64,000 bases of DNA from Protonemura montana (GCA_947568835.1 OX387607.1:6324001-6388000), one strand, 5' to 3'. Positions 35,368 through 48,652 are shown, numbered from the stretch's first letter. The notes: generated by a model from the sequence alone, not told the origin. Numbers and translations are program-made.

Positions 35368-38300
35368 ATGACGTTTTCTCTTCCTAGCATTGCATTTGCT
35401 GCCCGATGTTTGCTTCGGACACTGTTGATAGTCCTGAACAATGCGTACTGCATTCCCACGTACGTTGTCTGGATGGTGATTATTTTCCCGCTGAAACGCT
35501 ACAATCCAGACTTGTTTTGGCGAATCGAAGGGCATTTCTTTCACTGGCTGTTGGCTATGGTCTCTATGTGGAGCTGGTCTGCTGGTTATGACAGTAAGTC
35601 ACACTCATAAAATACTTGCTGTTTAGATTCTTTCGACATCAAATCTAGATTTATCTGTAGGCACACATTTAAACAATCATGCAAAAATACCTACATTTGA
35701 CAAGATTCCATTAATTGCATCATATATGGAAGTATAACATTAGATAAGGTACATGTGCCACCTTGTGCCAGGAAATGTAATTATCGTGTTGTGTAATTTG
35801 CTTGGAGATTTTATTAGTGCAACCTTTTTATAGTGCAAAAACAGCATATTTACATAATGATTGTTTAGTTCAACCTTTACTGATTACACGATCAGCACTT
35901 GCCAGTGTAGGTATGTTATTAAATCCCCTGGGTCCCGAAAATGTCAATGCAGCAATTAAGAGGCAACAATAGAAATAGCTCTTGAAAATACAGGCTAGAA
36001 ATATAATATGTGATGTTCACAAAATTAATTTTTTTGGCTCGCTATATAAACACTCATGTTTACATATTCATGTGCCATTATTGCGTTCTGCCAATGATCT
36101 CTAGTTAAGATATCTATCAAACTGTATAACTTATCCAGTAAAGTTTAACTAGTTGATCAAAACAAACGAATAGAGTTTTACTGAGATTTGGGATGTTGAA
36201 AACACCATCATCAAAGTTAAGCAATACTGCACTAGGTCAGGTATTGGTTGGGTGACCATCATACATTGGAGCAGTACAGGCTCCAAGGATGAAAGTTAGT
36301 ACCTACAACTACTTTAGTTGTCTTGCTTTTCAACCTCACTTAAGCACGGAGTTTTTGAGAAATCCTGATGTTTGCGTTGTACCGTCCTTCGGAAGAGACT
36401 TCGAGTCGGTAGTCTTCTAATCAATCAATCCAGTGGGAACTCATAATAGTAGGAACCGAAGATCCTGTATCAACCAACTCAATATAACTTATAAGAATAT
36501 AATCTTTTATAACTTTAATTTAAACCTTTAGATGACCCAAGGACCCAATCTGTAAACTGAACATGTAGTGTAAAATTAGTAACAAGTTAGCCCATCTGAT
36601 CGACATTTTTCCCTTGTCCAGTCGTGGAGATGGGTGACGACATTCGCACGTGCCTGGAAGAAAGAACGCTGGTGATTGCCAACCACCAGTCTACAGCAGA
36701 CGTGCCGCTGCTTATGGCCACGTTCAACGCCAAGCCGAACGTCCTCCCCAACCTCATGTGGATCATGGACCGCATTTTCAAGTACACCAACTTTGGCATC
36801 GTATCAGTGCTGCACCAAGACTTTTTCATCGTTTCTGTGAGCTCCACTTGTGGTTTTTATGTTATGTCTATGACCTATTAATTTTGATTTCGGTTGGTCG
36901 CAGCTTTGGCAGTTTTTTCTGAAAATATTACTCATTGTACGCTGTTGTGTTCGAAGAACCAATTGAAATCAACATTAGTTAATAGATGTTTGGGACATAA
37001 TTGCCCACTTCAGTATGTTAATAGGATGATAGATGTGCATACTTGTCAACTGATACTGAACTGACTTGTACTTGATTCAACCAGAAGTGATAAGTGATCC
37101 ATAATGCTCAGTTTTCCAAGAAATTTCTCGGTGCATTTCTATTTTTTGCTTACCTACCGTTAGCCTTATTACATGGTGCGTGTCATTGAGAGTACTTTCA
37201 TGTTTGTGTGAACTTTTCAACTAAATAAGAGGGTTTGTTCTCAGGGCCGAGACAACAGAGGAGACAGCCTCCGGGAATTAGTGAAACATCTCCGAGAAAG
37301 CTACATACCGCGAAATCGGAAATGGATGGTTCTATTTCCGGAAGGTGGATTCCTTCACAAACGCCGGGAGACCAGCCAAAGGTGTGTATACAGTATCCAA
37401 GATCAGCGTATTTCTTGATCAGCGGTCATTTTTTTGCGTACAATTTAGTTAAGTTGGAGTTCATTTATTTATTTATTTATTTAATGCTACATACAATTAC
37501 ATAGTAGTTGTGTGAGCCTAAGTGCTAAGGAACATATGCCAGTTACAAATTTTATGGAGCTAAACTTAAAATTATTTAATGAAAAAGCTGTGAATCTCAA
37601 TGCAATTTTTATTAGACTAAATCAGAGAATCCATTTCAGGTTTGCGGCCAAGAACAACCTTCCATTCCTGCAGCACGTCAGCTTACCGCGTGTGGGCGCG
37701 ATGCAAACCATTATGGACGAGCTCACGGACACCAAAATCCACGCTGTCGCAAACAACAACCATTTCGGTGAGTGCATGTTCATTGTTGCTTGGGTGCTTA
37801 TTGCATGAGTGTTTTGGCGGCGTCTAGAATCATGAATCAACCTAACCTCGTTTGGCTTTGGTAACGAACCTCTGATAGTCAATTTAGTGTTGTGGTAGAA
37901 CCCTAGGGACTTGAGGAGCAAAGTTGCATAAGTTGTGGTATTTTTTTTTTGTGTCGGTACTCATCTCTGATGACTATCTATTAGAGAATGAGTACTAAGT
38001 CGTCTAAAACCAGTTCGTGATGTAAAATAGTTAAAACAAATCCCATTGGCATATGCTTTTACTTATTGTTTCACATTAAATTAAACAATTTATTTAGGAT
38101 CATATTAAGTTTAATTTTTTCTGACACAAGTGCAGGACAGAATAAGCTCTCAAACAAAAACATAATGCACCGAAATGACAATATTAAACTCTTTATGATG
38201 ATCAAGTGCTGTCTGTTTGATACAACACTTAAGTATCACTCCCTGGCATGTGTTTGGCAAACACATTGAAGCTCAGAACAGGTATTGATTTTCTATCCAG

Positions 38301-40420
38301 CCCAGACTAGGAAACAACTACATGCTTGTGTATTTTTCTTTTTAACCCAGTTTAAATGTTTTAGAAACATTCATTGTTAGGTCAAACTTAATGGCATAAG
38401 AAAGTTTATTTTTATTTTGATGGGTTGTCTTGTATCGTTCGCAATTGACGTGATGTACAGCGTTCTGATGTAAATCGTGCCAGCGCTTTCACAGTGTAAA
38501 TATAACGAAACGATATCATACACCTCCTTGCTTGCCTTGGACAGATAGACAAAAGCTTATAGATAGACAAAAGCTTGAGGCAATTGTTGCCCCTGCAGTT
38601 ATGTCAGCGCTGTTATCAAAGTGGGCACATTATGAGCCAGAATAAATTTTCTTTAATAACTTCCTTCCCATTGTCTTGATAAGAGGTTTTTACTACCTAG
38701 TGGTTTCCAAGTGTGTTGTTTGAAACCATTCATGATTTTCTAGTCTGATTGTGAACTCTTAATTGTTTTACATGCTATGTTTAGAACACATAACTTTTAT
38801 TGGTGGTACTAGGTTGTACCAGATAAGTCGGTACTATTTGTAGTTCAAAGTGCTGAATGGGAAATGAGGTACAAAAATGAAGCTGTCACCTACATGAAGG
38901 CAAAAACCACTCAGCTGTCAACAAAAATGCATCGTTAATATTTTAACAGTGTCTTGTTTCCACTTATGTCATTGCTTCATAGCTGCTGATGATTTCTATG
39001 TCATTTGCATACATTATTTGTTGCATTATTTAAATTTATTATTTGTATAGGTACTCAAATATAATGACTCTTTTGAATTTAATTAAAGCGATTATCAGTA
39101 AAGACTTCGATAAATATGTGCGTCACTGTTTTTTTTTCGCCCATACAACTTAAGTTACAAATTTTCTTGAGCCAAATAATTTTTTTTATGCCGGATCCTC
39201 AAAACAGGATTTGAGCGTAACCCTAAATTTGGGTCTAAAATCTGGAAAAACCTTCTGAGATCATCTGTAAACTCCTGAAACTTTAAATTAACTTTATGGA
39301 CCTGGCCCTGAGCTTTACGCAGATTAAATGTGCTTGATCGTTTGCTACATACAGGGACCAATGCTACAGTCAATTAAGGTGACAATTCCCGTTTGTGTTT
39401 CAGAAATAAATAAAAAGTGCAAAACTGGGTTCAGTTCTGTAAACTGTTCCAAACAAAGTTTCCAGTAGACAGCGTAGTTAAGCGCGCTTTGTTATCTCCT
39501 TAGGTAGTAGCGCGAGCGTGGAACTGAGCTGGGTGCTTGACATCACGATAGCATATCCGGACGGTAAACCGCTAGACTTGACCGCCATCATAACGGGCTA
39601 CCGCAAACCTTGCAAAACGCTGCTCTTCTATCGGCTCTATCCCTGCAGTCAGGTAAGAACACGAGGAATCTGCAAGAAATAACAAAATGGTATTTCTTAA
39701 ACCTCGAAACAATTGTGACTTCATCTCTGGTTTTCCTCCAGTTTTGTTCTTGAAATATTCATTTTTGGTAATTTTTCGTGAAGACCGTTTTAGAGTAGGC
39801 TTTCCAACCAGGAACATTTTGCATTGATATTTTCACCAATACATTCGTTTGACCTGGGGATATATTACATCATTCATAATCTATGCGTCTTAAATAAAAT
39901 AATAACACTTCATTTTGTCCTATTCTGGTATTCAAGACTTAATGTGTAATATTTGTAGAGGTAATGACTATCTGGTGGAGATGGTAACTTGTCCAAGCCC
40001 TTCAGAGCCGTTCTCTTCTTAGTAAAAACATCATCCTACTTCTGAGAGTAGCTACTCATACCTGTTGCTGTTCATTAACGTTCCCAGCTTCATTGTCGTT
40101 GTCAATTGAAATGGGAAACCGGACAGCTTCAAAGGAGGATCTGAGTGACGGTTGCTTCTCAGGTACCGCGCGAGCCGGCTGCGATGGCCACCTGGCTGTA
40201 CGACCGCTTTGCGGAAAAGGAGCTGATGCTCGACGGCTACTACAAGACGGGCGTGTTCCCGACAGAGGCTTTCAGTGCCGAGCCCGTACCCCCGCAACTA
40301 GTCTCGCAAGACTGCCTGCGATTCGCCATCCTCCACCTCTTCTTCATCACATCGTCGTACATTCACTTCCAAATGTTCTCCTACCTATGGAACTCGGATC
40401 TGTGGTACTATCGGTACTGA
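35368..40420 (+). CDS. LPGAT1: Lysophospholipid acyltransferase, LPGAT1 orthologue
   Basis: An ER-membrane acyltransferase of the AGPAT/PlsC family that transfers acyl groups from acyl-CoA to lysophospholipids (first described with lysophosphatidylglycerol; later work stresses sn-1 remodelling of PE). Exons: 35368-35593, 36622-36836, 37245-37381, 37640-37767, 39504-39652, 40163-40420; all GT-AG and in phase. They give 370 aa, the length I recall for human LPGAT1, which supports the ATG at 35368. The N-terminal hydrophobic segment includes [20 protein letters not shown]. The catalytic NHX4D motif is NHQSTAD (exon 2). The substrate-binding region carries [16 protein letters not shown] (exon 3) and [11 protein letters not shown] (exon 4). 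A second hydrophobic segment, [16 protein letters not shown], lies near the end. The gene looks intact. Confidence 0.95.
35594..36621. other. LPGAT1: LPGAT1 intron 1
   Basis: Phase-1 intron of 1.0 kb. Holds the SINE copy at 36170-36440; otherwise AT-rich. Confidence 0.8.
36170..36440 (+). mobile_element. 5S rRNA-derived SINE, 3'-truncated, in LPGAT1 intron
   Basis: The head includes ATCAAAGTTAAGCAATACTG and GGTATTGGTTGGGTGACCAT, clear 5S promoter relics, followed by GTTGTACCGTCCTTCGGAAG as in the other copies. The tail is missing. Confidence 0.75.
36837..37244. other. LPGAT1: LPGAT1 intron 2
   Basis: Phase-0 intron; nothing recognised. Confidence 0.8.
37768..39503. other. LPGAT1: LPGAT1 intron 4
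   Basis: Phase-1 intron of 1.7 kb. Contains an 18-bp unit (AGATAGACAAAAGCTT plus two bases) present twice in tandem at 38543-38578. No exon recognised. Confidence 0.75.
39653..40162. other. LPGAT1: LPGAT1 intron 5
   Basis: Phase-0 intron of 0.5 kb; nothing recognised. Confidence 0.8.
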
Positions 40421-40673
40421 GCAACTAGGTGGTGCAATCGCAGTTCTGAGTACCGAGGACGCCAGAAGCTCGTCGATACTTACGTTTAGTTGAGGACTTT
40501 AGGGCGTCTCATTTGCAGACGTCGGATCAATGGCAGAGGCAGCGGTCTCCTGCGTTCGATCTGTCGGCGATAACCAATCTAGCTGACTCGCGTAGCTTGG
40601 CTGTTCCTTCCCACGTGTAAACGAGTGACTAGGTAGTTGTAGTATTCCGTTTCAAAAAGAAAGATATTTTTAA

Positions 40674-40679
40674 ATTAAA
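40674..40679 (+). terminator. LPGAT1: Candidate poly(A) signal of LPGAT1
   Basis: ATTAAA followed by a T/G-rich stretch (TTTTGTGAGTTTTTTGTCAG), about 250 bases after the stop. Another ATTAAA lies at 41185. Confidence 0.4.
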
Positions 40680-43447
40680 GATTTTGTGAGTTTTTTGTCA
40701 GTTTAAAATTGTTGGGTAGACTCCCATGTGTTTTGCAAGCTTGAGCAAGTTGTGCCAAGCGTCGGGCTTAAAGATATGCTGGAAAGTAAGCTCGGACTAG
40801 CTTACGACGAGTTGGCCTTATTGATTGAAGTGATATGGTTGTTGGGAGGCTGGCCTCAACTTGCATTTTAGGTTCAGAGTTCTTTTCGACTTTCCTACCA
40901 GGTGGTACTGTAAAACTGAAAACATTTTTTACGGCTGAACTCCAATTTTGTTTGGCGAAAGACCGATGAAACAATTTAGCTTTAGATTTATGCACTGCCA
41001 TAAATCATGCTAGTTCTTGGGATCACAAGCATTGGAACGTTAGGAGCAGTAAGTAGATGATCTACAGCTCGATATACAATTACAAACATACGTCTCAACA
41101 ACTTGAACAAAGTACACCTTGAATGCATCCCAAGATAATCAGATACCTCACCCGTCCTAAAGAAACTATTGCCATTTTTTAAGTATTAAAGCTGCATGAT
41201 ATTAAAATTCTATGCGCCATTATGGCAGTTCATCCGTAAGTTCTGTTCTTCTCTTTTTTTAACCAGATGCCGTTGCCTCGCAAACTTTCGTCATACACAA
41301 AACTGTAAAATATATATTAAACAAAAAATAATGCTGTAAGTCTCTAGTAGATTCGAAGATCGTCCCGAAACTCTCGCTGTCGATGCAAGCGGTTGTTTGC
41401 CGCTTTGTAGGACTCTATATTTAAAACATCATGAGCGTGTGAGTGGAATAAGCAACCAATATTTGGCCTTCAGTGGGGGCAGCTCTGTCGATATGAGCGA
41501 CGCCCCTCTACGTGAAAAGTTGTGGATTTGGCAATTGGGCAGGAATTCTCCGCTGGCGTTGGAATTGCGCCCCGCCCGTTCTAGCTACTGATGTCCCCCC
41601 TTTGTATTTATAGTTCATGACACGAGTCGATGCATTTATTTATTACCTCTTGAGCGTTCGTTGCTTGAGCCTGTTTCGGCCTGCCGTGGTTTGGTCGCTC
41701 GTCGTGTGATAAACGATTCGTGGCCAGCTGCTCGGGGCTGTATTCCGTTTTTCGGTGACGGGAGGTGGACGCAAGTGATTTCGTTAGGTGCGCCGCAGAT
41801 TTAGTTCGACTTACTATTTTTATGGTAAATGGCTTCAAAGCTTCAACGCTTAGATTTATTATGTAAAAATTATAGATTGATAGAAATAAGGGCACGTAAG
41901 TGATTGTTTTTGAAGTGTGATCTTATTTGGTGTATGAATAATGTTCCTTTGGTGGTTTTTTTTTCATCTAATGGTTTGTTCTGGAGGAAATTTTTTGGAT
42001 CACAAACCACAACATTTTTGACTTACAAAAGTTTGATTTCAAATTTGAACTGCAAAAGTTGTACTACCACTAAGATCAAATTTGAATTTCTAATGCATTT
42101 TAATTGTTGTGGTGAAAAGGGAAAGTCAGAGTGAGCGCAACTTACTGTAGATGAAGAAATATGTCGCATTGTGCACTTTTTGAGGTTTTACATTTTGGCA
42201 AAAAGGTGCCATTATCACTGAAAAAAACAAAAGCGACGAAGGAAACTTCGCCGAAATGTAAAATTGTGACGAGCACACCAAGCAACATCCTTCTTCATCG
42301 TGTGGAAGTTGCTCTATCTCTCTCTTTCCTTCTTCTCTGCAACAATCATCCAGACTCTTGGCATCCTATTTGCAAAATGCATTTTAAACTACAGTGGAAA
42401 CGGTAGAACCTTGATTGTAAGTATTTCTAGCGACTGAATTGTGGACTGAATGGCATTTAAATAAGAAGCCTGGCAATTTATGCAATGTTCAAAGAGTTTT
42501 TAGGGTAAATGTGCCTAACCTCAATATGCACTGTGACACGGAGACTATAATTACGGTTCTACCAAGGGCAGTTACGAGTGACTACTTATTTTACTCTGTT
42601 TAGAAAGTGTGCGTTATTCTATCAGGTGTAATTTTTATGTAACTAAAAGTGAATTATTAGCTCCACTACGGACAATGTACATAGACAACTTACTACGCAG
42701 GGTTTAGTTGGAGTGGTTGCTGAACGAACGCTACCAAAACTCCCCTCCCGTGAAATGTGTCTCATGTCCGGTCTCGTGCCAAAGTGGGCTCCCAAAAGGT
42801 GTATAAAGACTTGTGTTAAATTTTAATGTTTCTTCATTTTTATTATGAATTCACGTGGAATATTTGTGGGCCCAATTAAGCTCAATTTTCTGATAGATAC
42901 GGAAATGCAGCTAAATTATTCATTTTATTATGTTTCCTTTGAATGACTGATTTGCGTAGAGATTTGGTAGCGTTCTGGGTGTTCGTCCAACGTCACATGG
43001 CCTTTAAGCCTGGCCACCTGATTATTAGGTTTAATTTGTTGCTTGAGATTGAATCGAGAGTGTGTTTTTAATTGCGATGCAAATATATTGTACATACATT
43101 CCATTTTATAACTGTGTTTTTGCTGTTCATACCACTTACCTAATTCCTCCTTCTCAATTACCTTTAATGGTGAAGAAGCAATAGTCAGCCTAGCACAAAA
43201 TGATAAATCATTCTGGGTGCCAGTGGCAATCAGCAACTTGAGTCCAAAGGAGGTCCTGTCCAAATTCCTGTGATGGGGCCCTGGTTCATTTTAACACAAT
43301 GTGTTAGATCCACGATGGAGAATTGAATTCAGATTGAATTCTGAGATTAAATTATTTAACCCGTGGAACTCCAGCCTCTTGGTTCTACTCTTTGGAGATC
43401 CGTCATTCTCATCAAATACATTAAAATCGTCTCAAAAAGCATGTGTC

Positions 43448-43525
43448 CAAGTAGCTCAATGGGTTAGCGCAACACCCGCAATAAATGGATAGATCGGGGT
43501 TCGAGTCCCCATTTGGGTATCCATT
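43448..43525 (+). mobile_element. tRNA-derived SINE head (or tRNA pseudogene)
   Basis: AGCTCAATGGGTTAGCGC resembles an A box and GGGGTTCGAGTCCCC forms a good T arm. Flanking TGTCCAA and TTGGGTA can pair as an acceptor stem with two wobbles. No proper anticodon stem is seen. Confidence 0.55.
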
Positions 43526-44815
43526 TTAAGACAGTCGTTGTGTTCATAATAGGGTCATTCCATGTCAATTCAACCAAATTTTTGGGAAAATTGACCATCA
43601 CCTCTTAGAAATCAACCAAACTTGGTAGGATGATGACGACATCATTTCTCTTGTTGACATATTTTTTTGTTTGCCTCTGAGTCAAATGGTTCGCCCGGTA
43701 CGGCCCCGAAACGGCGGGACGGCTCTGAATTTTGGGGTACACGCGTCTTTTTTCTTTCTCAAATTGCGTCGGCTGTAGATAAGAAATTATGAAAGGTATT
43801 GAAATGTTGTTTCATAAAACATAAATTTCGTTTAAAAAAAAGGAAAAAATCCCCCCCTTCCCCCTTTTTATTTTTTCTACCCCTATTATCTTTTTAAGTA
43901 CTATTCTGATTTTCTTGCAAAAAAATTTATTTGACAGCTATAAGTATAAACTCCATTTTCTGAAAGTTTCAGAGTGGGACAGCGAGGGAATTTTGAGATA
44001 GAAATTAAAAAGTATCGCCGTGTGAAAAAAATCGCATGTTTTTACATGTGTTTACGCGTATAAGTGATTGACAGACCGAGCTTTGCAAGAATGCATTCTG
44101 CAAATTCATTTGCCTGTAAACGTTTTTTTTTTCGAGAGGTCCTCAAAAATAAACCTGCTGTGGTGCAAAAAATAGAAGCTTATCCCTAATATTCTTGGTG
44201 GTAATTTATGAATTTGAGCATTAATTACACACTCGCACGTAAATAACTGGTGCTATCAAATGCAGCACAGCATTCAAAATGTTTGTTTGAAATGGATTTA
44301 CTCCAAAATATGACCTTGATTCTAACAAAATATATATACACCCCCCCCCCCTCCCTTCCCACCACCGAAGACATTTCCGATTTAAATGTCTGTACATCGA
44401 TCGTACTCGATCATACTGGCAAAAATTAGTTTAAAATGAGTATATTTTACCGCCTTTATGTAAGCAAGGAATCCTTTCTTTTTAATTGTCAGAGCCTTTT
44501 TAAAAATCTCTGCAAAGGGCCTCTACGCTACTGTTATCTGCATACTGCACCTGTTACTGTTATTACTACCTAACGATTTCGATTTTCCTCATTATTTTTG
44601 TGCTCCGAATTATTGCTGATCTTTTTTTGCTCAATCAACACTCGATGATAGGAACTATGAACAGTTTTTTTAAGTATAACCACAGGTATAACCAAGTGAA
44701 ATTGGGAATTTTCGCTAAAAATTAACCAGAAAAAAAAACCAAAAAATGTGGAGTCTTAAAAATGCACGTTTTCGCAGTGCCAGACCAACTAAATTTAAGG
44801 GCAAGAAATATTATA

Positions 44816-44841
44816 CCCCCCCCCCCCCCCCCCCCCCCCCC
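44816..44841 (+). repeat. Poly-C run
   Basis: Twenty-six uninterrupted C, the longest homopolymer in the window. Confidence 0.9.
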
Positions 44842-45153
44842 AACCACTCTGAAATATAGATCTTTGTGATTTCTATTGAGAAAGATAATTTCTTGGGAGG
44901 GACGAGTGTCCCCAAGATAATGTTGAGCTCTCTGATATTTTTAATCGACTTCGAGGTGTTTTGGAAATTTAGTTTGATTCTTTATGAGTAGGTTTACTCA
45001 GTTTTGGAAAAGTAAGAAAGGCGGGGGGGAGGGGGGGGATCAAAATTTTGGGCTTTACTTGGCCAACATATTAGTTGAATTAAGTTTTGGTTATTGACAG
45101 TTATTTTAAATGGTTCTGAATACAATATTTCACACGTGTAAGCCACCACCCAC

Positions 45154-45179
45154 ATGGGGTGACCAATGTGTCACCCCAT
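45154..45179. repeat. Perfect 10-bp inverted repeat (hairpin)
   Basis: ATGGGGTGAC and GTCACCCCAT are separated by the six-base loop CAATGT. A further GCGTCACC follows. No T run follows, and it is not next to a recognised gene end. Confidence 0.8.
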
Positions 45180-45599
45180 TTGTTACATGCGTCACCATAC
45201 ATGAAGTACCTACACCAGATAGCTCCAATAATCTACTACCAGATAGATACTAGTAAGTAGGTAATAAGTTTACCTATTTGCTATTTTCATGGTTGTGCAT
45301 TCATGAAAGTTAGACGCAAATGTTGAGGTAGCGCACATTCTGAAGATGTATTACTATATATCTTTCTTTCTTTGTTTCTACCGATGCTTCCCGGCACATC
45401 CAGGCAAGTTTTCCAACGAATATTTTCGTTTTTCGTCCACCAGATACCTACATTTTCATCATACACTTTTCCACTTGTCGCCGCCAAACCTGGAGCAGTC
45501 CTCGTGTATTCCCAACACGCACTTATAAACACTAACACTGTCAAGAAGACGAAGAAGTAAAACATCAGCCAGCCTTCCGTCCTTCGAGCCTAACGGCAC

Positions 45600-45842
45600 G
45601 GTACCATGCGTCCCTAGACTCCCCCACCCACACAAGTCGGGTATCACCACTACCGCTGCTCTATTGCAAGAGGCGACTCATTCCAAGACGCCGCTGGCTC
45701 TTGTACGAGGAAGACAAGCCTTGAGGGCAGCTCAAGACCACGGAAAAGTGCGTGAATGTGACATGCGTGTGCGTCAAATTTGTACGCACTGGCGCGACGA
45801 CAGCAAGCTAGGGATGGAGGTGCCGGGAAATTCACAATATGG
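45600..45842 (+). other. Probable non-coding first exon of the mucin-like gene
   Basis: A GC-rich stretch differing from its surroundings ends in a strong donor (TATGG|GTGAGT). No in-frame ATG continues into the exon at 48653, so it would be 5' UTR. The left boundary is a guess. Confidence 0.4.
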
Positions 45843-48652
45843 GTGAGTTTTCATTTTTTTATTCTGCGTGCAATTATTAGGGTTGACTAACTTTTAGCTT
45901 CTTTGTTGCCCATGAGAACTGCTGTTGTAACCGATATTTTTAATGTTAATGCGTATTTCTGACGACGATCTTGATTTTATTCGGTTTCTACATTTTTGGG
46001 AATTATCTAGTTTAGTCTAAATGAATGTGTTATAACGACATGAATATTGGTCATCTTCACTTATTCATGCAGACTCACGGCCTGCCATTGTTTTCTCATG
46101 ACTCATTCGATTCGTTTCACAAAGAAGTTATTGCTTTTAACAACAGCTAGGTAATACTACACCAAGCCAAGGGTAGTTAACACAATTTCTTTCTAAAACC
46201 AAAAACGAATCCGCTCAAAATGGCGTGTGTCCACGGCGACCATTGACGCTTTGGGGCGGTTATGACCTAGACATTGCAGAAATTGAATAGGATCCCACGG
46301 CCCCGTTCACGGCATCGTACCCGTGTCTCACCGGAAGGTTTCTGCAAGAGTTTGACGCATAAATTAGGGGCCTGCGTTTCGGGTTAGAAACTTTGCGATC
46401 TGGGGCGCGAAAACATGCAAAATATTCCCCTATTGAACACACAGCAGTGCCGAACACACATGTTTAATTAGATGTTACTTTGTTTATTGTGTTTGTTTAT
46501 TTTAATCGGTCCAATTTGCTACAATAAAGCTTTAATACATTAAAGAAAATAAATACTATAACTGTTGTCATGAATCGTGACTTAGTTTTCCAACCAGTTT
46601 AATTAGATAACTAAAAGCACTTTAACACTGCATTTCTTCAGTGTCTTGCTTATAGATTCAACCGGAGGACACATACCATTATATCATGTGCACGTGCGTT
46701 AATTTTGTAGTGGTTTAACGAGAAGAGATCCATTACCGTAACCACGCTACAGATCTGACAAACGCATTGTGTCTCACGCATTTAGTTGTCAGATGCCGTT
46801 GCAGAGATGATTTTTTTTGTGACAGTGCTCACGCTCACTGCTCTACGACGCCTTTTAACAAAGTGTCATTAGAACTGCGTCAACGATGGCGTCGATTATT
46901 AGCCGTCATGATATATATTCAAGCTCTCGACCGTTTCCAACTGTCAAAACCAAGTGGGTCATTGTATCTTGACTGGATTTTGAAAATGAACCCTTGTCTG
47001 TGTTGTGCTCAATTGAAAATTGGGTGAAGCCCTCAGCTTTTGTCATTGTTCACGACTGAAATACCAGCCATGCAACTTTTTATCCAATAAGATACAACAA
47101 AAAAGGGTTTCTCCATTTTTTTTTCACAATTCTAAGATTTGCCTAAAATATACATAAAATATAATCAATCAATGTATGTCAGGCGCATTATAAACAATTT
47201 CTGATTGCATGGTGGGTATAGGAATTGGTGGATTAGTGGGTAGGTACTTTAGGGAATACACAGATGCAGCATATACATATTTTGAATCCTGAAATGGGTA
47301 CTTCCTAATATTTCGTTTATCCATTGGGATAGCATGTCCACTTGGAGCTACACTACAGGAAACAAGATGGCGGATAATTGGCGTTCTCTATGCTCGATCC
47401 AATCAGAAAGTAGCTTCTTTCGCATAACGGCGTTTCGCCTCTTTACCAGCGAAGTTTGCAAATTCTCTCCGACTCAACGAGATAATTGGTCCACTAAATA
47501 GGTGCATTGCAACTCGACACTGATATCAGCAATCAGAATCCTTGACTTCGTGGCATTGTCTTTTCTCTGTTACCAAGTTCAAGTCTACAGGAAACGCCGA
47601 AGGACGAAGTGATTAGAAACTCATCTTTCTTTGTTTTAGGTAATTCATAATTTTGAAATAATTCCTGTGAATTGCTTTACTGTGGAATATTCTGATTGGT
47701 CGCTGGTAATTTGTTGGAGGGAAATTGAAAATTAAATTGTGATCAGGAAATAGAGCGGCATTTTCTTGGGAAATTGGCAGAGAAATAAACTTAGCCATTG
47801 GGCGTAACCAAAGATTTGAGAGATAATCGCCTAAATTCAACTCATTTTCTGTTAGGATTCTAACGGAACGTGTACCATTCGTGAGTTCGATTTTTACATA
47901 TCATTGATGGCTATAATCTGCAATAAATGGACCTACGATACATTTTTTCTGAAATCGAACTGGGAAACTCTATTTATTAGGATTGCTATTTTTTGTACTT
48001 TTGCTGTCACAAAAACTATTGCGCAATGCAGATTTTAGATTTACACACATGATTTCAAGGATAATAATAACCCAATATGATTTTAATACGTATAAAATTC
48101 AAAAAATATTTTACAAATAAATCAAACGAATAACAGTTTTATTTAAGTGGGTTCATAATGTTCTACATATGTGTAAAAGGGGATAAAAGGTATGATTTTG
48201 AAACCCTTTTCATTGATAAGTTGATAGATTTTTTTGTGTTTAACGACGCATTTTTTTTTTTGGAAACTGGCACTGTAACACTGGTCTAATGGCTTTTTTA
48301 TGAGAATGATGATGATGATGAACCTAGCCTAGAGAAGGAAGGAAGTGAAACCCGGCGCCTGTATGTAGTCGTTCGAAGAATACCAAGGAGAAAGGTTCCA
48401 CTCGAACAACAGGATTCCTCCACAAATCCATGCTGTCCAATCCATGCCAATCCATGTGAAAAGCAGCAAAGCGAATAAAGTTGTTGTACTTCACCTCCAA
48501 CTTCTCCAGCCTCTCTCCCGAACACATCTGGTATGTGTATGGTGGTCACCCATCCAAGACCTGACTCAGCAAACTGTCTCATAAGAACTTGATCTAATAT
48601 TCTAACTCCTTCCAATCACCACGGTACCAACTGAAACGATCTCCTATTGCAG
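45843..48652. other. Probable first intron of the mucin-like gene
   Basis: About 2.8 kb, mostly AT-rich, containing the 5S-derived SINE at 48262-48610. A block near 47290-47370 is faintly tRNA-like on the minus strand but too diverged to call. Confidence 0.45.
48262..48610 (-). mobile_element. 5S rRNA-derived SINE in intron of the mucin-like gene
   Basis: The minus strand carries GGTCTTGGATGGGTGACCAC, the 5S box C region, and the left part has the ATGATG run and CCTAGCCTAGAGAAGGAAGG seen in the copy at 541. The copy ends about 40 bases before the acceptor at 48653. Confidence 0.75.

Larger units (their letters stand above)
40680..45590. other. Intergenic region between LPGAT1 and the mucin-like gene
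   Basis: About 4.9 kb with no recognisable gene. It holds the tRNA-derived SINE at 43448. Just after it, at 43548, comes GGGTCATTCCATGTCAATTC, followed by 1.5 kb with several pyrimidine runs (43850, 44341, 44816) that looks like an unclassified repeat. The 41397-41591 open frame is moderately GC-rich but matches nothing. Confidence 0.5.

Noticed and set aside
36214-36274. Possible 5S rRNA gene
   Set aside because: Only the promoter part aligns, it is diverged, and the same body and tail recur in other copies, so it is a SINE.
39155-39373. Minus-strand ORF in LPGAT1 intron 4
   Set aside because: No recognisable reverse transcriptase, transposase or other domain; short and isolated.
43448-43525. 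Functional tRNA gene
   Set aside because: The acceptor and T arms pair but no anticodon stem forms, and a related copy exists at 1955.
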